7,661 nt of DNA, from assembly GCA_046155815.1 (NCBI GenBank), contig JBJXFY010000257.1, forward strand, positions 1-7,661, given 5' to 3'. Of the stretch, positions 1-6,440 are shown in pieces (within the stretch, counting starts at the first letter, position 1; every line of letters starts with the position of its first letter). The notes beneath the pieces are model-generated. The model had not been told where the DNA came from, did no database searches, and saw only the letters and a program-made list of their open reading frames with translations. The stretch is from JBJXFY01 sp046155815. Lineage in GTDB: Bacteria > Verrucomicrobiota > Verrucomicrobiia > Limisphaerales > CAIMTB01. The position numbers were made by a program, and so were the translations under genes.

Positions 1-41
1 CGCGGCTTGCGCCCGCGGCGGCCGGCTGCTAACGGCGGGCC

Positions 42-671
42 GTGCAACATTCCCTCGGCCGCGCCTGCGTCGTGACCGCCGCCCTGCTGCTGGCCGGCTG
101 CGCGGCGCTGCGCGACCCGCTCGCGCCCGCGGTGGCCGGCGAGATCGTCCCCGGCCTGTCCCCGGCCGACGTGCAGGCGCGGCTGGGCGCGCCGACGCAG
201 GTCATCCAGGTCCCGAGCGGCCACCGGCTCGAGGTGTACGAGGAGTTGCAGACCATCTTCAGCGACCGCGGCGCGCGCGAACGGGAGGAAGACCTGCAGG
301 TCCGCGTCTTCAGCGTGCGCTACTCGCCGGAGGACCGCGTGGTGAAGACGCTGTATCACCGCGGCCTCATGCCGGGCCTGCAGATGCTTTACAGCCGGAG
401 CTTCGGCCTCGAGATCACGCCCGCCATGCTGGACCAGATCCGCCCGCAGGCCACGACGCGCGCCGACCTCGAACGGCTGCTCGGCCCGCCGGTCCACGCC
501 CGCCTCGAGCCCGTCACCGGCACGCGCCTCGCGTGGGCGTACCAGTACACGGAGGCGGCCGCGGTCACGACGGCGCTCGAGTTCCGCGCGCTGGAGATCG
601 TGCTCGATGACGCGGACCGCGTCGTGGCCACGGAGACGCTGAACCGCGTGTTCCCCGCGTGGCGCCGCTGA
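42..671 (+). CDS. Lipoprotein with two tandem BamE/SmpA-like repeats
   Basis: Predicted lipid-anchored envelope protein of 209 aa. The start is GTG at 42. An in-frame TAA at 30-32 rules out any earlier start, and the short N-terminus leads directly into a lipoprotein signal: hydrophobic residues 10-18 and lipobox L-A-G-C with the acylated Cys at residue 20. The mature part appears to be an internal duplication. Residues 35-68 (I-x-P-G-L-S-x-x-D-V-x-x-x-L-G-x-P, then an aromatic strand) resemble residues 133-169 (I-R-P-x-x-T-x-x-D-L-x-x-L-L-G-P-P, then W-x-Y-x-Y). Each copy ends in a strand like V-x-x-x-Y-x-x-x-D-R-V-V (89-101 and 184-195). This pattern matches the BamE/SmpA/OmlA-type fold, normally a single copy of about 100 residues. 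In proteobacteria BamE belongs to the outer-membrane assembly machine; that role is not shown here. No strong Shine-Dalgarno is visible. The gene lies 13 nt before ligA and probably shares its transcript. Confidence 0.85.
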   Translation: MQHSLGRACVVTAALLLAGCAALRDPLAPAVAGEIVPGLSPADVQARLGAPTQVIQVPSGHRLEVYEELQTIFSDRGAREREEDLQVRVFSVRYSPEDRVVKTLYHRGLMPGLQMLYSRSFGLEITPAMLDQIRPQATTRADLERLLGPPVHARLEPVTGTRLAWAYQYTEAAAVTTALEFRALEIVLDDADRVVATETLNRVFPAWRR

Positions 672-684
672 ACCCGCCCCGCGC

Positions 685-2721
685 ATGACCGAAGCCGCCG
701 CCCGCCGCCGCCACGTCGAGCTGGCCGTCGAGATCGCCCGCCACGACCGCCTCTACTATGTCGTGGCGCGGCCGGAGATCACCGACCGCGACTACGACCG
801 GCTGTACCGCGAACTGCTCGACCTGGAGGCCCAGTTCCCCGGGCTTGTCACACCGGACTCGCCCAGCCAGCGCGTCGGCGGCGCGCCGATCACGGGCTTC
901 GCCTCCGTCCGGCACGCGGTGCCGATGATGAGCCTCGAGAACAGCTATTCGCCCGAGGAGGTGCGGGAGTTCATCGCGCGCGTGCAACGGCTGCTGCCCG
1001 ACGAATCGCTCGCGTGGCTCGTCGAGCCGAAGGTGGACGGCGTCGCGGTGAGCCTCCGCTACCAGCAGGGGAAGCTGACCGTCGGCGCGACGCGCGGCGA
1101 TGGCACGACCGGCGACGACATCACGGCGAACCTTCGGACCATCCGCTCGCTGCCGCTGCGGCTGGCCGGCGATGACGTGCCAGGCGTGCTGGAGGTGCGG
1201 GGCGAGGTCTTCATGACGCGGGCCGGCTTCGCGAAGCTGAACGCCGCGCGCGAGGAGGCGGGCGAGGAGCGCTTCGCCAACCCGCGCAACGCCACCGCCG
1301 GCACGCTCAAGCAGCTCGATCCGCGCATCACCGCGAAACGCCCGCTGGACCTCGTGCTGTACGGCGTGGGCGAGGTGACGGGCGGCGCGGCACCGCCGAC
1401 GCAGCACGGGCTGCTTGCGTGGCTGGCCGGCCTCGGCTTCAAGACGCCGGGGCGTACCTGGCGCGCAGGCTCCGCGGATGCCGTGCTGGCGGCGATCGAA
1501 GAGCTCGACCGCCTGCGTCGCGGCTTCGACTACGAAACGGACGGCGCAGTGGTGAAGCTGGACCCGGTCGCGCTGCGCGAACGCGCCGGCAGCACCTCGA
1601 AGGCGCCGCGCTGGGCCTTCGCGTACAAGTACGCGCCCGAGCAGGCCGGGACGCGACTTCGCGCCATCACCATCCAGGTGGGCCGCACCGGCGCGCTCAC
1701 CCCCGTGGCGGAGCTGGAGCCGGTGTTCCTCGCCGGCACCACCGTCAGCCGCGCCACGCTGCACAACGAGGACGAAATCCGCCGCAAGGACATCCGCGTC
1801 GGCGACCTCGTGGTCATCGAGAAGGCCGGGGAGATCATCCCGGCGGTGGTGCGCGTGGTGACGGAGAAGCGCACGGGGGCGGAGCAGGAGTTCGAGTTTC
1901 CCAAGAAGTGTCCCGAGTGCGGGTCCAAGGCGACCCGGAGCCGCGAAGAGGAAGAGGAAGATGTCGTCTGGCGCTGCCCGAATCCGGACTGCCCGGCGCA
2001 GGTGCGGGGGCGGCTGACGCACTGGTGCTCGCGCGGGGCGATGGACATCGAAGGCGGCGGCGAGGTGCTGGTGGCCCAGCTCGTGAAGGCCGGCCTTGCG
2101 CTGGACGTGGCCGAGCTTTACCGCCTGAAGCTGGCCGAGGTCGCCGCGCTCGAGCGCATGGGCGAGAAGTCCGCGCAGAACTTCCTCGCCGGCGTCGAGG
2201 CCAGCAAGGCGCGCGACCTATGGCGGCTGCTGTTCGGCCTCGGCATCCTCCACGTCGGCGCGGGCGTCGCGAAGGCCCTGGCCCGCGCCTTCCCGGACCT
2301 CGAGGCGCTCATGGAGGCGGAGGCGGCGCAGCTCGAGCAGGCCGAGGACGTGGGCGAGGTCATCGCGGCGAGCGTGGCGGCGTGGCTCCGCGAGCCGCGC
2401 AATCGGAAGCTCGTCGAGCGCCTGCGCGCCGCGGGCCTGAACTTCAAGTCATCGCTGTACAAGCCCGCCGCGGCGGCCGGGCCGCTGGCCGGGAAGACCT
2501 TCGTGCTCACCGGCACGCTGCCGACGCTGACGCGCGAGGCGGCGGCGGCGCGGATCGAGGCGCTCGGCGGCCGGGTGAGCGGCAGCGTCAGCAAGAAGAC
2601 GGACTACGTGGTGGCCGGCGACGAGGCGGGATCGAAGCTGGAGAAGGCCCGGAAGCTGGGCGTGCCGGTGCTCACGGAGGCGGCGTTGGTTCAGTTGATG
2701 GTGCCCGGCCGGCGAACCTAG
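685..2721 (+). CDS. ligA: NAD+-dependent DNA ligase LigA
   Basis: Seals nicks in duplex DNA using NAD+, joining Okazaki fragments and completing repair; cytoplasmic. The 678 aa length is normal for full-length LigA. Domains in order: the NAD+-binding Ia domain (about 1-68, with Y24-Y25 and the D-R-D-Y-D motif at 34-38); the nucleotidyltransferase core (about 69-316) with the adenylated lysine K116 in K-V-D-G; Y-E-T-D-G-A-V-V-K at 283-291; K-A-P-R-W-A-F-A-Y-K-Y at 306-316; an OB fold (about 320-400); a four-cysteine zinc finger (C409, C412, C431, C436); helix-hairpin-helix repeats (about 440-590); and a C-terminal BRCT domain (about 598-676, with G-K-T-F-V-L-T-G-T-L). All catalytic and zinc residues are present, so the gene looks functional. 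Two small oddities: an acidic run at 421-426 inside the zinc loop, and G-G-G at 457-459 where G-L-G is usual. No clear Shine-Dalgarno precedes the ATG. It sits between the lipoprotein gene and a membrane protein gene. Confidence 0.98.
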   Translation: MTEAAARRRHVELAVEIARHDRLYYVVARPEITDRDYDRLYRELLDLEAQFPGLVTPDSPSQRVGGAPITGFASVRHAVPMMSLENSYSPEEVREFIARVQRLLPDESLAWLVEPKVDGVAVSLRYQQGKLTVGATRGDGTTGDDITANLRTIRSLPLRLAGDDVPGVLEVRGEVFMTRAGFAKLNAAREEAGEERFANPRNATAGTLKQLDPRITAKRPLDLVLYGVGEVTGGAAPPTQHGLLAWLAGLGFKTPGRTWRAGSADAVLAAIEELDRLRRGFDYETDGAVVKLDPVALRERAGSTSKAPRWAFAYKYAPEQAGTRLRAITIQVGRTGALTPVAELEPVFLAGTTVSRATLHNEDEIRRKDIRVGDLVVIEKAGEIIPAVVRVVTEKRTGAEQEFEFPKKCPECGSKATRSREEEEEDVVWRCPNPDCPAQVRGRLTHWCSRGAMDIEGGGEVLVAQLVKAGLALDVAELYRLKLAEVAALERMGEKSAQNFLAGVEASKARDLWRLLFGLGILHVGAGVAKALARAFPDLEALMEAEAAQLEQAEDVGEVIAASVAAWLREPRNRKLVERLRAAGLNFKSSLYKPAAAAGPLAGKTFVLTGTLPTLTREAAAARIEALGGRVSGSVSKKTDYVVAGDEAGSKLEKARKLGVPVLTEAALVQLMVPGRRT

Positions 2722-2723
2722 GA
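2720..2723 (+). promoter_or_regulatory. Shine-Dalgarno AGGA overlapping the ligA stop codon
   Basis: AGGA lies 8 nt before the ATG at 2732 and shares bases with the TAG stop of ligA at 2719-2721. It supports the chosen start of the membrane protein and suggests translational coupling to ligA. It is the only clear Shine-Dalgarno among the five starts visible in this window. Confidence 0.6.
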
Positions 2724-2731
2724 CGCACGAC

Positions 2732-3601
2732 ATGATCCCGCACTTGGCCCGTCTGGGCGGAGCGACGTCCTTGATCGTCCTGGGCATGCTGCTGCCGTTC
2801 CTGCCCGGGTCGCAAGACGGCCTCGCCCTCCCGCTGTCCACGATGGCCCAGGCGTCCGGCGTGCTCGGGCCGCTGCTCCTGCCGGCGGGGATTCCCTGGC
2901 TCGTTTACGAACTGCGGAAACAGGCGCAGCGCCGGCGCGGCCTCCCGGTCCAGCCGCGCCGACTGTTCTTCATGCTCGCCGCGCTGGCCGCGGCTTCGGT
3001 CGTCGTGCTCGGACTGTCCCTGGTCGGGCTGGCGACCGTCGGCCTTTCCTGGTGCGTCCTGGTGCTGGCCCTGTGGCTGTACATCGTCACCCGGATTGTG
3101 CCGGGGCTGCGGCGGGAGAAGGCGGCGGAGACGGAACGCCTCCACCCCGCGCCGCTCCATCTCGTCTTCCTGCCGGTCGCGGTGCTGGCACCCCAGCTGG
3201 CCCTCGCCGGGCCGGTCACGGACTTCAGCCGGAGCCGAGCGATCGCGCAGGCCGCGGAACTCATCCGTGACCTTGAGGCGCACCGCGCCCGGGAGGGGCG
3301 CTATCCGGCCTCGCTCGCGGCCGTCTGGAAGGACTACCAGCCGTCCGTGGCCGGCATCGAACGGTTCCGTTACGCGCCCAATGGGGAGGCCGATGACCTG
3401 TTCTTCGAGCAGCCCCGGTTCCTGCTCGACAACCCCGGCACGCGGGAGTTCGTGGTGTACAACCCGCGCGACCAGCACGTGATGATCAGCCACGCGTCAT
3501 GGATTCTCCTGCTGCCCGCGGAGGAACTGCGGCGAAACCAGGGTTGGTATGCCATGCATGACGTCGCCAGCCCGCACTGGAAGCGATTCTTCTTTGATTG
3601 A
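2732..3601 (+). CDS. Five-helix membrane protein with C-terminal soluble domain, unknown function
   Basis: Product of 289 aa that I cannot assign to a named family. Hydrophobic segments at about 8-25, 40-59, 78-98, 100-123 and 141-160 suggest five membrane helices. The basic loops at 62-77 and 121-136 fit cytoplasmic sides, so the N-terminus would be inside and the domain at 161-289 outside, in the periplasm. That domain opens with a helix and E-G-R-Y-P-A-S-L (188-195). This resembles the 'x-G-x-Y-P-x-S-L' turn found after the helix of GspG-type pseudopilins and in several uncharacterised periplasmic domains; here it is only a local similarity, with no prepilin signal. The domain is rich in aromatics and ends in H-W-K-R-F-F-F-D. 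The start is supported by an AGGA 8 nt upstream. Only 10 nt separate it from ligA, so it is probably the last gene of that operon. Coding is supported by strong third-position GC and a sensible membrane topology. Confidence 0.85.
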   Translation: MIPHLARLGGATSLIVLGMLLPFLPGSQDGLALPLSTMAQASGVLGPLLLPAGIPWLVYELRKQAQRRRGLPVQPRRLFFMLAALAAASVVVLGLSLVGLATVGLSWCVLVLALWLYIVTRIVPGLRREKAAETERLHPAPLHLVFLPVAVLAPQLALAGPVTDFSRSRAIAQAAELIRDLEAHRAREGRYPASLAAVWKDYQPSVAGIERFRYAPNGEADDLFFEQPRFLLDNPGTREFVVYNPRDQHVMISHASWILLLPAEELRRNQGWYAMHDVASPHWKRFFFD

Positions 3602-3606
3602 GCCGC

Positions 3607-3627
3607 AGCGCGGCGAAGCGCCCCGCT
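3607..3627 (+). other. GC-rich hairpin just after the stop of the membrane protein gene
   Basis: AGCG-C-GGCG pairs with CGCC-C-CGCT around an AAG loop: 8 bp interrupted by one C/C mismatch. It begins 5 nt after the TGA at 3599-3601. No T run follows, so it is not a canonical intrinsic terminator. It may protect a 3' end, attenuate read-through into the peptidase gene, or be a chance product of GC-rich sequence. Confidence 0.35.
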
Positions 3628-3661
3628 CGCCTCCCCCGCCCGCCGGCCCCATGCTCGCCGC

Positions 3662-4900
3662 ATGCACTGGTTCGCCGCGCTGGTCCTTGGGCTGATCGCC
3701 GCCCGGGTGCTGGCGGAGTTCATCCTGGAACGCCTCAACGCCCGCCACGTCCGCAGCCACGCGGGCGCGGTGCCGGCCCTGCTGCGCGAAGTGGTGGACG
3801 ACGCGACCTACGCACGTTCGGTCGAGTACACGCTGGCGCGGTCGCGGCTCGCGCAGTTCTCGCTTGGCTACGACACCTTCTGGCTGCTGCTGGTGCTGTT
3901 CGGCGGCGTGCTGCCGTGGGCGTGGACGGCGTGGACGGGCTGGGCCGGCGGCTCGGTGTGGGCGCAGGCGGGCTTTCTGTTCGTCGTGGGCGCGGCGCTG
4001 TCGCTGCCCGACCTGCCGGTCGAGTGGTGGGCGCAGTTCCGGCTGGAGCAGCGTTTTGGCTTCAACACCTCGACGCCGGCGACGTGGTGGCTGGACCGCG
4101 TGAAGGGCCTGCTGCTCGCGGCCTTGCTCGGCCTGCCGCTGCTGGCGCTGATCCTGAAGCTCGTCGGGTGGATGGGGGCATGGTGGTGGCTGTGGGCGTG
4201 GGCGGCGATGATGGCCTTTCAGCTCGTGATGCTGGTGCTCGCGCCGGTGGTGATCCTGCCGCTCTTCAACAAGTTCACGCCCCTGCCCGCGGGCCCGCTG
4301 CGCGAGCGGCTGCTGGCGCTGGCCGGCGCAACGAAGTTCCCCGCCGCCGACATCCAGGTGATGGACGGCTCGAAGCGCTCGCGCCACAGCAACGCCTTCT
4401 TCACCGGCCTCGGACGCTTCCGGAAGATTGTGCTCTTCGACACGCTGGTGACGCAACTGGGCGAGGCGGAGCTGGAGGCGGTGCTGGCGCACGAGATCGG
4501 CCACTACCGGCGCGGGCACATCCCGCAGCGGCTCGCGGTGTCCGCGCTGCTGACGCTGGCGGGCTTCGCGGCCGTGGGCTGGCTGGCGACGCAGCCGTGG
4601 TTTTTCGCCGCCTTCGGCCTGCCGACGGGCGAAGTGGCGCTGGCGCTGCTGCTCTTCGGGCTGCTGTCGGGCACGGCCAGCTTCTGGCTTACGCCGCTCA
4701 GCAACGCCTGGTCGCGGCGGCACGAGTACGAGGCCGACGCGTTTGCGAAGGCGGCGGTGCGCGCGGCCGAGCCGCTCGTGGGCGCGCTGCGGAAGCTGCA
4801 CGAGAAGAATCTCGCCAACCTCACGCCGCACCCGACGTACAGCGCCTTCCACTATTCGCACCCGACGCTGGTGGAACGGGAGCGGGCGCTGAGGGCTTAG
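3662..4900 (+). CDS. M48 family zinc metallopeptidase, Ste24/CAAX protease type
   Basis: Integral membrane zinc endopeptidase of 412 aa, the usual size for Ste24-like M48A enzymes. The catalytic motif H-E-I-G-H lies at 277-281: H277 and H281 would bind zinc and E278 would act as general base. The third zinc ligand is E355 in H-E-Y-E-A-D-A-F-A, with the conserved D359. Other family signatures are F-N-K-F-T-P-L (202-208), S-R-H-S-N-A-F-F-T-G (240-249) and the C-terminal H-Y-S-H-P-T-L-V-E-R (397-406). Predicted membrane helices are at about 2-22, 72-92, 99-119, 147-167, 172-201, 288-309 and 323-343, seven in all as in Ste24. In eukaryotes this family trims CAAX prenyl proteins and clears jammed translocons. 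Bacteria lack that prenylation route, so membrane-protein quality control is a more likely role, but this is inferred. The ATG at 3662 gives the typical N-terminus starting directly in helix 1. No Shine-Dalgarno is evident. Confidence 0.95.
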   Translation: MHWFAALVLGLIAARVLAEFILERLNARHVRSHAGAVPALLREVVDDATYARSVEYTLARSRLAQFSLGYDTFWLLLVLFGGVLPWAWTAWTGWAGGSVWAQAGFLFVVGAALSLPDLPVEWWAQFRLEQRFGFNTSTPATWWLDRVKGLLLAALLGLPLLALILKLVGWMGAWWWLWAWAAMMAFQLVMLVLAPVVILPLFNKFTPLPAGPLRERLLALAGATKFPAADIQVMDGSKRSRHSNAFFTGLGRFRKIVLFDTLVTQLGEAELEAVLAHEIGHYRRGHIPQRLAVSALLTLAGFAAVGWLATQPWFFAAFGLPTGEVALALLLFGLLSGTASFWLTPLSNAWSRRHEYEADAFAKAAVRAAEPLVGALRKLHEKNLANLTPHPTYSAFHYSHPTLVERERALRA

Positions 4901-4958
4901 GAGACCCCGGCGGCGAAGCTCCCTGGCCCAAAGCCGGCCGGACGGGCCCGGAGCCTCC

Positions 4959-4986
4959 TTGGAACTTGGAGCTTGGGATTTGGAAC
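4959..4986 (+). repeat. Degenerate tandem heptamer repeat, four units
   Basis: Four consecutive heptamers with no spacer: TTGGAAC, TTGGAGC, TTGGGAT, TTGGAAC. The consensus is TTGGRRY. The tract lies wholly in the spacer between the peptidase and propeller genes and is AT-richer than anything around it. Read in one frame it gives W-N-L-E-L-G-I-W-N. I recall similar heptamer tracts in intergenic DNA of Verrucomicrobiota and Acidobacteriota genomes, which would make this one member of a dispersed family; that cannot be verified here. Confidence 0.85.
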
Positions 4987-5007
4987 TCCCCCTCGTTCCG
5001 CTATCCT
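4980..5007 (+). promoter_or_regulatory. Candidate sigma-70-type promoter of the propeller gene
   Basis: TTGGAA at 4980-4985 and TATCCT at 5002-5007 are separated by 16 bp, close to the spacing of a housekeeping-sigma promoter. The -35 element is the last unit of the heptamer repeat. Transcription would start about 6-7 nt past the -10 element, near 5013-5015, which is at or next to the ATG at 5014. The mRNA would therefore be leaderless, in keeping with the lack of a Shine-Dalgarno there. Only a moderate match to consensus. Confidence 0.4.
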
Positions 5008-5013
5008 CCCGCC

Positions 5014-6303
5014 ATGCGTTCCGCCCTGCTTCTTGTTTGCGCCGCGTCCCTGTCCCTTTCCGCCGCCGACTGGCCTGCGTGGCGCGGGCCGAACGGGGAC
5101 GGCGTCTCGCCGGAGACGAAGTTCCCCACCACTTGGAGCGCCACGAAGAACGTCCGCTGGCGGGTGGAACTGCCCGATCGTGGCAACGCCACCCCCATCG
5201 TCGCCGCCGGCAAGGTGTTCGTCCCGCAGGCGATTGACGCCGACGGCCGACGGCTCCTGCTCGCCTTCGACCGCGCGACCGGCGCGAAGCTCTGGGAGGC
5301 GGGCACGAAGTTCGACGGCCAGGAGGAGACGCACGAGGCCAACCCGCACTGCGCCGCGTCGCCGGTGACCGACGGCGAGCGCGTGGTGGTCACCTTCGGC
5401 TCCGCCGGCGTGTTCGCCTACGATCTCGCCGGCAAGGAGCTTTGGCGGCGCGACCTCGGCCCGCAGCGGCACATGTGGGGCAACGCCTCGTCGCCCGTGA
5501 TCCACGGCGCGCACGTCCTGCTCTACCATGGGCCGGGGCCGCATTCCCGCCTGGTGGCGCTGGACCGGCGGACCGGCGCCGTCGCCTGGGAGAAGGCGCT
5601 GCCCGAACCGGTCCCGACCGCGCGCACCGACGGCTTCCGCGGCCAGACCCCCGGCGTGGTCGGCAGCTTCGCCACGCCCATCCTCGTCCGCGCGGGCGGC
5701 CGGGATGAACTCGTGCTCGGCCTCCCCGGCGAAGTTCGCGCGTGGGATCCTGTCACGGGTCGCGAACTCTGGCACTGCGCCGGCCTGAACCCGCTCGTCT
5801 ATCTCACGCCGACCTTCGGCGAGGGGCTGGTCTTCGCGGCCGGCGGCTACTTCGGCAGCGCGCTCGCCGTGCGGCCCGGCGGCGAGGGCGACGTGACCGC
5901 CACGCACCGCGTCTGGCACGAGGAGCGCAACCGCAAGGGCCGGCTCGGCTCCGCGGTGATCCGGGACGGCCACGCCTTCCTCGTGAACATGGATGGCATG
6001 GCCGAATGCCTCGAGCTGAAGACGGGGAGGCAGGTCTGGCTCGAGCGTCTCGACGGCCCCGGCGCGGGCAACGACACCTGGTCTTCGATGACGCTGGCCG
6101 GCGACCTGATCTACGCGGTGAACCAGGCCGGCGAGGTCTTCGTGCTGCGCGCCGCGCCGCAGTTCGAGCTGCTTGCGACGAACTCCGTGGGCGAATACAC
6201 CAACTCGAGCCTTGCGATGTCCGACGGCGAGCTGTTTTTGCGGACGTGGAAGGGCCTGTGGTGCCTCAGCACGAAGGGCACGCAGGTCGCCGCGCGCGAG
6301 TGA
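5014..6303 (+). CDS. Secreted PQQ-like beta-propeller repeat protein
   Basis: Exported protein of 429 aa. Residues 1-18 form a Sec-type signal peptide (R2, hydrophobic core 4-13, likely cleavage S-A-A/D after residue 18). The mature N-terminus reads D-W-P-A-W-R-G-P-N-G-D-G-V-S, the signature opening of PQQ-like propeller proteins common in Planctomycetota and Verrucomicrobiota. Propeller repeats of the type V-x-A-x-D-x-x-T-G-x-x-x-W are seen at about 81-94, 131-144, 179-192, 239-253, 328-342 and 373-387; with the N-terminal strands this fits a seven- or eight-bladed propeller. There is no evidence that PQQ is bound: the dehydrogenase calcium/PQQ residues are not recognisable, and BamB-like proteins share this fold without cofactor. 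The role is probably a periplasmic scaffold or binding protein; the ligand is unknown. The reading frame is open far upstream through the peptidase gene, but the signal peptide and the short promoter spacer fix the start at 5014. L-L-V-C at 6-9 is not a good lipobox. Confidence 0.93.
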   Translation: MRSALLLVCAASLSLSAADWPAWRGPNGDGVSPETKFPTTWSATKNVRWRVELPDRGNATPIVAAGKVFVPQAIDADGRRLLLAFDRATGAKLWEAGTKFDGQEETHEANPHCAASPVTDGERVVVTFGSAGVFAYDLAGKELWRRDLGPQRHMWGNASSPVIHGAHVLLYHGPGPHSRLVALDRRTGAVAWEKALPEPVPTARTDGFRGQTPGVVGSFATPILVRAGGRDELVLGLPGEVRAWDPVTGRELWHCAGLNPLVYLTPTFGEGLVFAAGGYFGSALAVRPGGEGDVTATHRVWHEERNRKGRLGSAVIRDGHAFLVNMDGMAECLELKTGRQVWLERLDGPGAGNDTWSSMTLAGDLIYAVNQAGEVFVLRAAPQFELLATNSVGEYTNSSLAMSDGELFLRTWKGLWCLSTKGTQVAARE

Positions 6304-6440
6304 CAGTCTCCGTGCTTCCAGCCGGCGGATGCAGTTCCGGGTATCGTTACCGAAATCTTGACTGATGCAGAAAACCACCCGTTCGGCCGGCTTTGCGCCA
6401 GAATCGGCGTTGACTCCGGCGACGTTTCATTCTAGCAGAT

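Noticed and set aside
1..32. Possible C-terminal end of an upstream gene, stopping at TAA 30-32
   Set aside because: The reading frame ends nine codons into the window; too short to support coding. It is still useful as the in-frame stop that fixes the GTG start at 42.
565..2022. Long - strand open frame (485 aa) opposite ligA
   Set aside because: Arg/Ala/His-rich shadow of the ligA codon pattern; ligA carries every family motif, and no start signal or domain is visible in the antisense product.
1419..2735. Second + strand frame within ligA (438 aa)
   Set aside because: Fully inside ligA, Gly/Arg/Ala-rich, no family motif.
3497..4861. Long - strand open frame (454 aa) opposite the peptidase gene
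   Set aside because: Composition is extremely Arg/Gln/His-rich and matches no domain; explained by antisense reading of a GC-rich gene.
3598..5013. Open frame running in front of the propeller gene, which would make a 901-residue protein with a TTG start
   Set aside because: It overlaps the whole M48 peptidase gene in another frame, its product is low-complexity Arg/Ala/Gly-rich, and a clear signal peptide begins at 5014. The openness comes from the GC-rich codon pattern of the peptidase gene.
5014..5040. Lipoprotein signal (L-L-V-C) in the propeller protein
   Set aside because: Val precedes the Cys instead of Gly/Ala/Ser, the hydrophobic core continues beyond it, and S-A-A/D fits signal peptidase I cleavage.
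5014..6303. Quinoprotein dehydrogenase
   Set aside because: Length of 429 aa is short for PQQ alcohol/glucose dehydrogenases, and no PQQ- or calcium-binding signature or cytochrome domain is visible; only the propeller repeat fold is supported.
6358..6363. TTGACT as a -35 element
   Set aside because: Good -35 match, but nothing resembling a -10 element at 15-19 bp downstream.
4897..6378. Long - strand open frame (493 aa) opposite the propeller gene
   Set aside because: Same reason: the + strand gene has a signal peptide and propeller repeats, the antisense frame has neither domains nor plausible composition.
6371..6391. Possible - strand terminator: GCCGGCC/GGGTGGT stem with GAAC loop and T run
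   Set aside because: Contains a G/G mismatch and two G-U pairs and lies about 135 nt past the transporter stop, beyond the strong + terminator; too weak to annotate.
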